Assembly: GCA_002694585.1 (NCBI GenBank)
Contig: NZMM01000007.1
Location: forward strand, 11,905-22,475
Length of the DNA stretch: 10,571 nucleotides
Direction: 5' to 3'
Origin: Methanobacteriota archaeon
GTDB taxonomy: Archaea; Thermoplasmatota; Poseidoniia; Poseidoniales; Poseidoniaceae
The position numbers and the translations under genes are program-made. The notes under the pieces are model-generated. The model was not told the DNA's origin, ran no database searches, and saw nothing but the letters and a program-made list of their open reading frames with translations. Shown here in pieces: positions 1-6,731 of this stretch (positions are counted from its first letter, which is position 1; each line of letters starts with the position of its first letter).

Positions 1-978
1 TGCTTCAGCAAGGACCGCTTGCTGATCTTCACCGACCAAGGTCGCGTCTACGGGCTCAAGGCGTGGGAAGTCCCCCGTGGTTCGCGGCAGGCCCGAGGCA
101 GCCACGTCAAGAACCTCCTCGAGGGCCTGCGGGACGAGGAGCGTATCATCAGGATTCTCCCGCTGAGCAAGGACGTCATCGAATCGCCGGGCGAGCTCGA
201 TCTGGTGTTCGCCACCAAGGAAGGCCGCGTGAAGCGCAGCCGTTTGGAGGAGTACGTGCGGATCAACCGCAACGGCAAGTATGCCATCAAACTGGCCACG
301 GAAACCGACATGCTCGTTGGCGTACGTTTGTTGACGAAGGAAGACAACGTGCTGTTGGTCACTGAACGAGCCATGGCCGTTCGCTTCCATCCGGCTGAAC
401 AGAAGGAGAGGACCGACAAGGACACCGGGGAAGTGACCGTTTCGGACACCGTCCGCGTCCAGGGCCGCATCAGCCAGGGTGTGGCTGGCATCAAACTGAA
501 CGACGGCGACCATGTGGTCGGGCTTATCGTTGCGGCGGATCACGAGACCACCATCTTGACCATCACGCGCAACGGCATGGCCAAGCGGAGCCGCCTCGGC
601 GACGGTGAGATGCATCCCGCCCTCGGTGAAGACGGTCTTCAGAAAACCGACAGCAACGGCGAGCCAGCGTTCGAGCGTGACGGGTACCGTCGCTCCAACC
701 GAGGCACGAAGGGCGTGCGCACCATGAGCCTCGACGAGGATGACGGCATTGTGGTGGTCCGCCAAGTGGCTGACCTTGCCGACCAGTTGTTCCTGCTGAC
801 CGAGAAGGGCATGATGATGCGGATGCCCGCACACCAGTCCAAGGAAACGAAGGGCAGGGTGTCCAAGGGCACCCGCCTGATCGAACTCCGCAACGCCAAG
901 AAAGACGGCTATGCGGACCAGGTCATCTTCGCGGCGCGGCTTCCAGCAGGCTTGGTGGACGACGACGAAGAGGAATGA
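1..978 (+). CDS. gyrA: DNA gyrase subunit A, C-terminal part (5' end outside window)
   Basis: The frame is open from base 1, so the gene enters from the left. The 325 visible residues are the C-terminal DNA-wrapping beta-pinwheel of GyrA, which lets gyrase introduce negative supercoils using ATP hydrolysed by GyrB. Blade-type repeats are visible: LLIFTDQGRVYGLKAWEVP with SRQARG (blade 1 end), LVFATKEGRVKRS, LLVTERAMAVRF with RISQGVAGIKL, ILTITRNGMAKRS with NRGTKGVRTM, and FLLTEKGMMMRM with GRVSKGTRLIEL. The canonical GyrA box normally lies just before the first visible strand, so it should be off the window. Two hydrophilic insertions (about codons 132-148 and 205-228) interrupt the blades, and the protein ends in an acidic tail (DDDEEE), as in several GyrA proteins. 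ParC is the main alternative; the ARG-type blade-1 motif and the full set of repeats favour GyrA. Gyrase in Euryarchaeota is of bacterial origin. Family assignment is confident; the N-terminal catalytic domain cannot be checked here. Confidence 0.93.
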   Translation, partial: CFSKDRLLIFTDQGRVYGLKAWEVPRGSRQARGSHVKNLLEGLRDEERIIRILPLSKDVIESPGELDLVFATKEGRVKRSRLEEYVRINRNGKYAIKLATETDMLVGVRLLTKEDNVLLVTERAMAVRFHPAEQKERTDKDTGEVTVSDTVRVQGRISQGVAGIKLNDGDHVVGLIVAADHETTILTITRNGMAKRSRLGDGEMHPALGEDGLQKTDSNGEPAFERDGYRRSNRGTKGVRTMSLDEDDGIVVVRQVADLADQLFLLTEKGMMMRMPAHQSKETKGRVSKGTRLIELRNAKKDGYADQVIFAARLPAGLVDDDEEE

Positions 979-989
979 CCGCGCCGTGG

Positions 990-1029
990 TTCCTCCGACG
1001 ACTTCAAACCCTCCCGCGGGTTGGAGGAA
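990..1029. promoter_or_regulatory. Imperfect inverted repeat in the spacer between gyrA and the HMGL-like gene
   Basis: The arm TTCCTCC (990-996) is perfectly complementary to GGAGGAA (1023-1029). Inside it, AACCC (1007-1011) pairs with GGGTT (1018-1022) around a 6-nt loop. The result would be a 12-bp stem with a 10-nt one-sided bulge. There is no T-run after it, so it is not a classic intrinsic terminator. It lies 24 nt before the Shine-Dalgarno sequence of the next gene and could act as a 3' end stabiliser for gyrA or a leader structure for the downstream gene. It could also be chance in GC-rich DNA. Confidence 0.4.
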
Positions 1030-1053
1030 GCACCGCGTCGCATGTCGTTGACG

Positions 1054-1061
1054 GGAGGTGA
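1054..1061 (+). promoter_or_regulatory. Ribosome binding site deciding the start of the HMGL-like gene
   Basis: GGAGGTGA is a near-perfect Shine-Dalgarno sequence ending 4 nt before the ATG at 1066. It selects this ATG over the in-frame upstream TTG at 1021 and ATG at 1042, neither of which has such a site. No convincing TATA box is seen in the 87-nt spacer, so transcription may continue from gyrA or start from a weak promoter. Confidence 0.8.
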
Positions 1062-1065
1062 AAGC

Positions 1066-2325
1066 ATGGACGAAACACGTCTCATCCACGATTGGAACGT
1101 CACGGACGGTGAGTTTTCTCGCGATGCAAGCCGTCACCCGCACGAGATTTGGTTCGACGACGAGACCTTGCGGGACGGCCTTCAGAGCCCTTCGGCGTTG
1201 AACCCCTCGATCGAGCAAAAGAAGGAACTCCTCGATTACATGGAGCAGCTCGGCCTTCAGCGGGTCGATCTTGGCCTCCCCGGAGCTGGCCCGTTCCACA
1301 TCGACCACATCGACGCCATGCTCAGTCACATCAGCGAAAACGACTACGCCATCCAACCCGGCTGTGCGGTCCGGACGGTCGTATCGGACATCGAACCCTT
1401 GGTCGATCTTCAGGCCAAGCACGGCATGGACATTCAGGCCTCGGCCTTCCTCGGCACGAGCCCCATCCGCATGTACGCCGAAAACTGGACCATGGAGAAG
1501 TTGCTCAACACCATGGAGGGCGCGGTCGGTTATGCGGTGGAAAACGACATCCCAGTGATGTTCGTGACCGAAGACACCACCCGTTCCAAGCCTGAGGACA
1601 TCGTGCAAGTGTACCAGCGGGCCTTGGAGCTGGGCGTTCGACGCTTGTGTGTGTGCGACACGTGCGGGCACGTCACGCCCGACGGTGTTCGCAGCCTCCT
1701 CGGCTTCATCGACGAGCACGTCATCAAGGACGCCGGCTTCCAGCGCTCAGAGATCGAGGTCAACTGGCACGGGCACCAAGACCGTGGTCTCGGTGTTGCG
1801 AACAACCTCGCTGCCGTCCAAGCCGGTGCAGACGTGATTCATGGCACGGCCCTCGGTCTTGGTGAGCGCTCTGGCAACGCACCATTGGACCAGACTTTGG
1901 TGAACCTGAAGTTGATGGGCGCCATCGACAATGACCTGACCCTGCTCGGTGAATACGTGAAGAAGGCTCACGCCTACACGGGCGTTCCCCTCCCCCGCAA
2001 CTACCCCGTGTTTGGAAACGATGCGTTCGAGACAGGTACGGGCGTCCACGCCTCCGCGGTCATCAAGGCCATGCGCAAGGGCGACCATTGGCTTGCTGAT
2101 CGTGTCTATAGCGGCGTTCCCGCGGGCGACTTCGGGCTTCAACAGCGCATTCGCATCGGCCACATGGCGGGGCGTTCAAACATCATCCACTGGCTTGAGC
2201 AGCGCGGGCGGGACGCGAGCGACGACCTTGTCGCCCACTTGTTCGACGTCGCCAAGTCGCAGCGCCGCCTGATGGAAGACGACGAAGTTGAAGCGGCCAT
2301 CGTGGCCTACGAATCGAGCTCCTGA
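1066..2325 (+). CDS. DRE-TIM (HMGL-like) acyltransferase, isopropylmalate/homocitrate/citramalate synthase type
   Basis: A 419-residue protein of the HMGL-like (DRE-TIM metallolyase) family, whose Claisen-condensing members join acetyl-CoA to a 2-oxo acid (leucine, isoleucine or lysine/2-oxoacid pathways). Visible signatures: DETLRDGLQ at residues 32-40, giving the catalytic Arg36 and metal ligand Asp37; the HGH metal pair at His235/His237 within NWHGHQDRGLGVAN; GLGERSGNAPLDQ (264-276), with the conserved Asn of the synthase subgroup at 271; GTGVHASAVIK (324-334), resembling the GIH-containing segment of LeuA and homocitrate synthases; and a closing GHMAGRSNIIHWL (365-377), like the GKHSGR motif. 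The barrel plus this subdomain fills the protein; the C-terminal LeuA-dimer regulatory domain of classical 2-isopropylmalate synthase is missing, so leucine feedback through that domain is not expected. HGHQDRG differs from the usual HCHND in LeuA. Substrate is not determined; no other leucine or lysine pathway gene is in the window. The start is fixed by the strong ribosome site. The last 19 nt overlap the convergent deacylase gene. Confidence 0.85.
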   Translation: MDETRLIHDWNVTDGEFSRDASRHPHEIWFDDETLRDGLQSPSALNPSIEQKKELLDYMEQLGLQRVDLGLPGAGPFHIDHIDAMLSHISENDYAIQPGCAVRTVVSDIEPLVDLQAKHGMDIQASAFLGTSPIRMYAENWTMEKLLNTMEGAVGYAVENDIPVMFVTEDTTRSKPEDIVQVYQRALELGVRRLCVCDTCGHVTPDGVRSLLGFIDEHVIKDAGFQRSEIEVNWHGHQDRGLGVANNLAAVQAGADVIHGTALGLGERSGNAPLDQTLVNLKLMGAIDNDLTLLGEYVKKAHAYTGVPLPRNYPVFGNDAFETGTGVHASAVIKAMRKGDHWLADRVYSGVPAGDFGLQQRIRIGHMAGRSNIIHWLEQRGRDASDDLVAHLFDVAKSQRRLMEDDEVEAAIVAYESSS

Positions 2326-3635
2326 TCCGGAAGAGGACCGCCGTCGGCCTCTCCTTTCTCCTCGTGCTCGAGGTCGAAGACGGCGGTCACCCATTCCGCT
2401 TCATCAGAGGTGGATTCCTCGACGGTCACTTCCTCGACGTCTTGCTCCTCTCGCCAGATTGGGTCGCCCTTGGCGGCGGCCATCTGGAGCCTTCCTTCTT
2501 TGTCGACGTGACGTCCAACAAGGGCACTGTGCTTGGTCAGCGGGAGGAAATGACCCACCGGCATGCCCGCGGTCACGAAGGGATTGGTTGCGATGGAAAT
2601 CATCAGCCCGTCTTCGGGCGCCACGATGTCAACGGACATGCCGGGAAAACCCGGGTCCGAGATGGTGGCGACGACTTCGCCCTCGCGCATCATGGTGCCT
2701 TCACGGACGAAGACGTCGAGGAGTCCGCCCTCGCTGGCCCTCAGCCAACGTGAGCCGGAGGCCAGCAGTCGGAAGGCCGGCCGAGCAGGCCGGCCTGGGA
2801 TCATCTTCAGCGAGCGCAGCACGTTGAGGGTACCCTCGAAGGCGACCTTCACCGCCGTTTGCTCTAGGGTGTCTGCAGCACCGCCTTCGAAAGTGACGCA
2901 TGGGATTCCCTCCTCGTTTGCGGCTCGCCTGAGGCTGCCTCGGGGCGGTTGGGAATCAAGCACGACCTCAGCGCCGAAGGCTTTGGCCAAGAGGTACGAC
3001 GACGGATGCGCGAGATCAACGCGGAGTTGAGGCATGTTGGAGCGGCCCTTGGCGGCGGTGTGGATGTCGATGATGGCGTCTGCATCCTCCATGAGCGTCG
3101 TCCACAACTGATGGGCCACGCGCCGCGTGGTGTTCGACGTGGCGTTTCCGGGGAAACTTCGGTTCAGGTCACGTCCGTCGGGCAAGTAGCGTGATTTGGC
3201 GCGAAACCCGGGCAGGTTGACCACGGGAATGATGCGGAGGGTGCCTGCCATCGTCGCCGGGTCAAGGGCGCCTCCTGGCTCGGTGAATTTCGTCGAAAGC
3301 AAATGCGTGCACGCGCTTGGTCCTGTCAATTCGTCCCCGTGCACAGCGCCGAGCACGTTGATGGTTGGACCTGGCCTGCTGCCATGGAACACCGTGACTG
3401 GGATGGGCCATTGGTCGCCCATGCTGACGTTGAGCAGCGGCACGTGCACCGTTCTGAAGGCCCCAGGCGTGATTTTCTTTCGCATGAACCGCAGGGGGCC
3501 CCATTCCGCGCCGCGGTCCCAGTCGGGATTGTTGCTGGGCTCATGGGCGGCCAAGGCTTCCTCGATGGCCCGCTTGCGCCGCTTGGGAATCTCGTGCGCG
3601 GTCTTGATGACCCGTCGCTTCTTCTGACCGGGCAC
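2307..3635 (-). CDS. Succinylglutamate desuccinylase/aspartoacylase-family zinc deacylase (M14-like)
   Basis: A zinc-dependent amide hydrolase of the AstE/AspA branch of the carboxypeptidase (M14) fold, expected to cleave an N-acyl amino acid or similar small amide in the cytoplasm. Counting from the chosen start, zinc ligands are His99 and Glu102 in GAVHGDE and His192 in DIHTA; RDLNRSFPG (155-163) is the substrate-carboxylate segment; Glu250 in VTFEGG is the likely catalytic acid/base. A C-terminal beta-barrel follows (about 300-365), including DVFVREGTMMREGEVV, then a low-complexity acidic tail (about 395-442) not needed for the fold. The N-terminus is uncertain. A GTG at 3635 gives 442 residues and leaves room for a divergent promoter. 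An ATG at 3713 would add 26 residues but collides with the thioesterase start. The stop lies inside the 3' end of the convergent synthase gene. Natural substrate unknown: N-acetyl-diaminobutyrate deacetylase (DoeB) and related enzymes share this architecture. Confidence 0.85.
   Translation of the reverse strand: MPGQKKRRVIKTAHEIPKRRKRAIEEALAAHEPSNNPDWDRGAEWGPLRFMRKKITPGAFRTVHVPLLNVSMGDQWPIPVTVFHGSRPGPTINVLGAVHGDELTGPSACTHLLSTKFTEPGGALDPATMAGTLRIIPVVNLPGFRAKSRYLPDGRDLNRSFPGNATSNTTRRVAHQLWTTLMEDADAIIDIHTAAKGRSNMPQLRVDLAHPSSYLLAKAFGAEVVLDSQPPRGSLRRAANEEGIPCVTFEGGAADTLEQTAVKVAFEGTLNVLRSLKMIPGRPARPAFRLLASGSRWLRASEGGLLDVFVREGTMMREGEVVATISDPGFPGMSVDIVAPEDGLMISIATNPFVTAGMPVGHFLPLTKHSALVGRHVDKEGRLQMAAAKGDPIWREEQDVEEVTVEESTSDEAEWVTAVFDLEHEEKGEADGGPLPDQELDS
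2774..2796. repeat. Perfect 9-bp inverted repeat inside the deacylase gene
   Basis: AGGCCGGCC (2774-2782), a 5-nt loop GAGCA, then GGCCGGCCT (2788-2796). Each arm also contains the self-complementary octamer GGCCGGCC, so it is a tandem pair of palindromes as well as a hairpin. It lies in coding sequence for the GRPARPAF segment, just before the C-terminal barrel, so amino-acid and GC bias may explain it. No associated T-run. Confidence 0.6.
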
Positions 3636-3711
3636 GGTACATGCTTGGACAGGCCGTTCATCAATGGTGGTATCCGCACATCTGAAAGGCCCCCCTTCTC
3701 CATCGTGGGGC

Positions 3712-4182
3712 ATGGCTTCCGCGGAGGGTGTTCAGCGCACCTACGCTCCCACGTCGATTTGCTACGGGTGCGGCCCCGCCAACCCCCATGGTCTGCAGAT
3801 TGATTCCTACCGTGAGGGGGATGCCTTGGTGGCTGTGTTTCGACCAAAACCGCATCACCATGCCTTCCCTGGTATGGTCAACGGGGGCATCATCGGGACC
3901 TTGCTCGATTGTCATGGCAACTGGGCGGCCGCGGTTGGGCTCATGGACGCAAGCGGCGCGGATGAAATTCCGTGCACCGTGACCGCCTCCTACACCGTCC
4001 GTTTGCTCAGGCCCACGCCCATGGACACGGACCTGCGCGTGACGGCCCGCGTGACCAAGATCGAGGGAAGAAAGGCGTGGGTTGACATGGCGCTCGAAGC
4101 CGGAGAGGAGCGGTGTGCAGAAGGTGACGGCCTGTTCGTCGCCGTGAAGGAAGGCCATCCTGCGTATCATCGCTGGTCGTGA
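3712..4182 (+). CDS. PaaI/YbgC-like hotdog-fold acyl-CoA thioesterase
   Basis: A 156-residue single-domain hotdog protein, the usual size of the PaaI thioesterase group, which hydrolyses acyl- or aryl-CoA thioesters as a dimer or tetramer. The N-terminal CYGCGPANPHGLQI (17-30) is the Cys-rich lead-in common in this group. The central helix carries MVNGGIIGTLLDCHGNWAA (55-73), the equivalent of the HGG...D motif, with Asn58-Gly-Gly and Asp66 as likely catalytic or oxyanion residues. The following strands (TASYTVRLLRPTP, LRVTARVTKIEGRKAWVDM) fit the hotdog sheet. An upstream in-frame ATG at 3664 would add 16 residues lacking any family likeness and would overlap the divergent deacylase start region, so 3712 is preferred; only a weak GTGGGG precedes it. 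It heads a tight plus-strand run with the SprT-like and membrane-protein genes. The CoA substrate cannot be read from the sequence. Confidence 0.85.
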   Translation: MASAEGVQRTYAPTSICYGCGPANPHGLQIDSYREGDALVAVFRPKPHHHAFPGMVNGGIIGTLLDCHGNWAAAVGLMDASGADEIPCTVTASYTVRLLRPTPMDTDLRVTARVTKIEGRKAWVDMALEAGEERCAEGDGLFVAVKEGHPAYHRWS

Positions 4183-4188
4183 GAGGTG
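4183..4188 (+). promoter_or_regulatory. Ribosome binding site favouring a TTG start for the SprT-like gene
   Basis: GAGGTG directly follows the thioesterase stop and sits 6 nt before an in-frame TTG at 4195. The competing GTG at 4186 is embedded in this very motif, which makes it a poor start; the site therefore argues for TTG. The close spacing to the upstream stop suggests translational reinitiation or coupling. Confidence 0.55.
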
Positions 4189-4194
4189 GTCTGC

Positions 4195-4737
4195 TTGCGC
4201 CCGAGCTTGGAGCAATCGCGCCTGCTTGAGGCGCTCCAAGCCGAGGTCTTTGCGGCCATGGAGGGCATGGAAACATGGCACGGCCAGGACCTTGACCAAC
4301 TTCGGCGCATTCCACTCGGTGTCCTGCGACGGGGCACCGTTCGTCGGCATGGCGTCACGCGATGGATTCGGGGCGCCCCCCCGGATCGATTACGACCAGA
4401 AGAAGTCCGCGTGATCGACCTTCATCCCGCCTTGTTGACGCCCGAGTGGTGGCCATATGCGTGTTTTGTCCTGCACCACGAATTGATTCACGCCACCGGT
4501 CACCGCAGGCATGATGCTGCGTTTCGCCGGTGGGAATCTTCGTGGCCAAGCCCCGACAAGGAGGGAGGGGCCGAGGCCTTCGCCCAGATGCTGCACATGG
4601 CCTCTGCCCAATGGTGGTGGACGTGCTCCTCCTGCGACGTGAAGCATGCACGACAGCGCCGCGCCAACGGGCGTTATGTTTGTCGCAGGTGCGGGCAGGT
4701 GCTTCAGGATGTGCCCGCCCAAGGGGTGGTCGCGTGA
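4195..4737 (+). CDS. SprT-like zinc metalloprotein with C-terminal zinc ribbon
   Basis: A 180-residue protein (183 if the GTG at 4186 is used) of the SprT-like family, relatives of SPRTN/Wss1-type proteases that act on DNA-protein crosslinks. The active site is HHELIHATGHRRHDAAF: His95-Glu96-x-x-His99 is the gluzincin HExxH, and His106 before DAAFRRW is at the usual position of the third zinc ligand. The C-terminus has a zinc ribbon, CSSC (144-147) and CRRC (163-166), as in SprT. The N-terminal helical portion is typical of the family. Length matches bacterial SprT (about 165 residues). It starts 12 nt after the thioesterase stop and its TGA overlaps the GTG of the next gene by 4 nt, so it is probably co-transcribed and translationally coupled. 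Proteolytic activity and DNA-repair role are inferred from the family, not shown; no DNA-binding or PCNA-interaction motif was recognised. Confidence 0.82.
   Translation: MRPSLEQSRLLEALQAEVFAAMEGMETWHGQDLDQLRRIPLGVLRRGTVRRHGVTRWIRGAPPDRLRPEEVRVIDLHPALLTPEWWPYACFVLHHELIHATGHRRHDAAFRRWESSWPSPDKEGGAEAFAQMLHMASAQWWWTCSSCDVKHARQRRANGRYVCRRCGQVLQDVPAQGVVA
4723..4729 (+). promoter_or_regulatory. Ribosome binding site for the membrane-protein gene
   Basis: GGGGTGG lies 4 nt before the GTG at 4734, inside the last codons of the SprT-like gene. It supports the GTG whose product begins with a clean signal peptide, rather than the in-frame GTG at 4530 deep inside the SprT-like gene. Confidence 0.6.
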
Positions 4738-6731
4738 GGCTGGCCCTTCTTGTGATAGCGACGGTGGCGATCCTGTCGCTTCCTTTCGCTTCTGCAAGCT
4801 TCCAGATGGAGGACGACGTGCAACATCTTTCATGCCTGGCAGAGGGTGATTGTCGCCTCACGACCGTCCCCTCAGGCGAGGATATCGTCTCTGGCCAAAG
4901 CCAAGGCACGCCTTTCTCGCCCGAGCGGGTGTTGTTTGAGTTTGAGCTCTATCCTGCACAAGATGAGCTGGCGCTGTTGCCCGAACGGTTGGAAAACGTC
5001 GAGGTCGACCTCCGGTTCGACGACGACCCAACACGACTGACGTGGCCTGATGTGACCATGACGCTCGTGCACGGCGACGGGTCCACCTCATGGACGATGC
5101 AGGCACGGGACGGGAGCGCTTGGCCGGCCTATTCCGAAGACGAAGTGGAGTTGGATTTGGACGAAGGCAGAGTGATGTGGCCCGGTGACGGGGCACGGCT
5201 TCTGCTCAGTTTTTCCGTCGATCGGATTGCGAGTTGGACGCTCCACCTTTACGGTGATTCCACCTTCGAGATGGACGTCGCGTGGTCGGCAGACCCTGAT
5301 GCTGCTGACGTGGACGAACCAAGTTCCCGAAGTTCACCCGCAGCGGTTGAGTTTGAGAGCGCCCACGACGGTGCCCTGGTCGGAGGCGAATCCGACTGCT
5401 TCAGCTTCAACATCGAAACCCACGAAGCCTTGCGGGTGCTCATCACGTGGGACGTCGTTCCGCTCGAACTTCAACAACAGTCCGCGCAACCCGAACTCCG
5501 TCTTTCCAACGGGCTGCTGGCGCCAACACCAGAGGTGGAGGTGGTCGCCGATGATGACACGACCCTCACACGTTACCGGTGGCGTGCCTTGCAAGAAGGC
5601 GAAGCAACGCTGTGCTTCGAAGGCCAGAACGACCGCTTCCAGCCCTATGTCTGGGCCGGATTGCTGAGCTTCGAGGGCATGGGTCCTGTCGATCCGAGCG
5701 GCTTCACCGGTGAAGGGCTGTATCCTGCAGGAGGAGGTCAAGTCGACGGTGTCGGGCCCGAGGAATCCCTGTCGGAGCCGCCCAGTGGTTTGCGCGCCTT
5801 GCCCGGCGTGATGCTGTTGTGCGTTGGTTTGCTCGAACTCACGCGCCGCACGACCTCGTGGAGCGTGCGTTTTGGTCTCAGTGTGCCAGGGCTCGTGCTC
5901 ATCCTCCTTGGTGGCGTGTTCAACCCACTCATCTCCGCCTCAACCGCCGTCCAGCAAGACGGGGAGTTGGACCTTGACGGTCTCATCGATGAGCGCTTGG
6001 CCCAGTTGTGGGACGTCGCGCACCCCGGGGTTCCCGAGTCGACCCTCGTGACGCATTCAGGGGCCACCTTTGGACGGTTGAACGGCGAGGAACTTCACGT
6101 TCGTCTCGACATAGTTTCCGCAACCCCGCTCGAGGACGGCCGTTACCAACTTCATCCAGAGGGCTTGGACGATCTTCGGCTCGACGAGCGCATCTTTGCG
6201 CACGTCGCCAAGGAGGGCGATGCAGGCGGGCCAGAGGCCGACCACGTCCAACGCTTCGTGCTCCTCGCTGGCCGTTCCTTGCTCCTCGATTTGATCGCTC
6301 TGGAGGCCTTGCTGGTCACGGATGAACGTCCATCCAGCAGCGTGATTCACCTCAGGACGGCGATGGTCGACACTGCGGCCTCTGGCTCGGTGACCGCTCC
6401 GGCTTGGGGGACTCGTCCGGCATCCATCGATGCGGGTTCATGGTCGGTGCTCCAAGACGCTCTGCTCCCCCAACGCATCGCCGTCTCGTTGTGCGACTGT
6501 GACCTCGATCTCCTCGACGTTCGTTTTGTCGCGGCCTCTGGCCTTCAGAGCTCTGACCTTCCGAGTCATGACGGCATCACGTCCGCAGGGTCCTTCCTCG
6601 GCATGCCCGGGTTTGTGACGCTGCTTGGCGTCATCATGCTTGGGGCCGGTGCGCGCCTCGAGCATCGTCGAAGGTCAGAGGCGGAACGCTTGGCTGAGCG
6701 GATGCTCGGAGACCTTCACTCCTGGGATTGA
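4734..6731 (+). CDS. Uncharacterised secreted/membrane-anchored protein with signal peptide and three membrane helices
   Basis: I do not recognise a family. From GTG 4734 the 665-residue product opens with a signal peptide (RLALLVIATVAILSLPFASA, ending near residue 21). Residues 22-350 form an acidic, beta-rich extracellular region with a cysteine pair near the start (SCLAEGDC) and two further cysteines about 100 residues apart (SDCFSF, TLCFEG), possible disulfides; the stretch between them resembles the pre-peptidase type beta-sandwich seen in archaeal exported proteins, but this is weak. Two helices follow (about 354-370 and 380-401), then a second soluble region (402-620) with DGRYQLHPEGLDDLRLDERIF and a CDC motif, then a third helix (623-641) and a basic cytoplasmic tail rich in Arg/Glu. 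With the signal cleaved, three helices put the last tail inside if the N-terminus is outside. Start choice: 4-nt overlap with the upstream stop, ribosome site and signal peptide all agree. The 3' end overlaps the convergent gene by 16 nt. Confidence 0.8.
   Translation: MRLALLVIATVAILSLPFASASFQMEDDVQHLSCLAEGDCRLTTVPSGEDIVSGQSQGTPFSPERVLFEFELYPAQDELALLPERLENVEVDLRFDDDPTRLTWPDVTMTLVHGDGSTSWTMQARDGSAWPAYSEDEVELDLDEGRVMWPGDGARLLLSFSVDRIASWTLHLYGDSTFEMDVAWSADPDAADVDEPSSRSSPAAVEFESAHDGALVGGESDCFSFNIETHEALRVLITWDVVPLELQQQSAQPELRLSNGLLAPTPEVEVVADDDTTLTRYRWRALQEGEATLCFEGQNDRFQPYVWAGLLSFEGMGPVDPSGFTGEGLYPAGGGQVDGVGPEESLSEPPSGLRALPGVMLLCVGLLELTRRTTSWSVRFGLSVPGLVLILLGGVFNPLISASTAVQQDGELDLDGLIDERLAQLWDVAHPGVPESTLVTHSGATFGRLNGEELHVRLDIVSATPLEDGRYQLHPEGLDDLRLDERIFAHVAKEGDAGGPEADHVQRFVLLAGRSLLLDLIALEALLVTDERPSSSVIHLRTAMVDTAASGSVTAPAWGTRPASIDAGSWSVLQDALLPQRIAVSLCDCDLDLLDVRFVAASGLQSSDLPSHDGITSAGSFLGMPGFVTLLGVIMLGAGARLEHRRRSEAERLAERMLGDLHSWD

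Noticed and set aside
2364..3194. Plus-strand open frames lying across the deacylase gene
   Set aside because: They are antisense to a gene with intact catalytic motifs, with composition typical of a GC-rich complement; no start signal or family likeness.
4530..4733. In-frame GTG at 4530 as the start of the large membrane protein
   Set aside because: It would overlap the SprT-like gene, including its zinc ribbon, by about 200 nt and bury the signal peptide; GTG 4734 with its ribosome site and signal peptide is far better.
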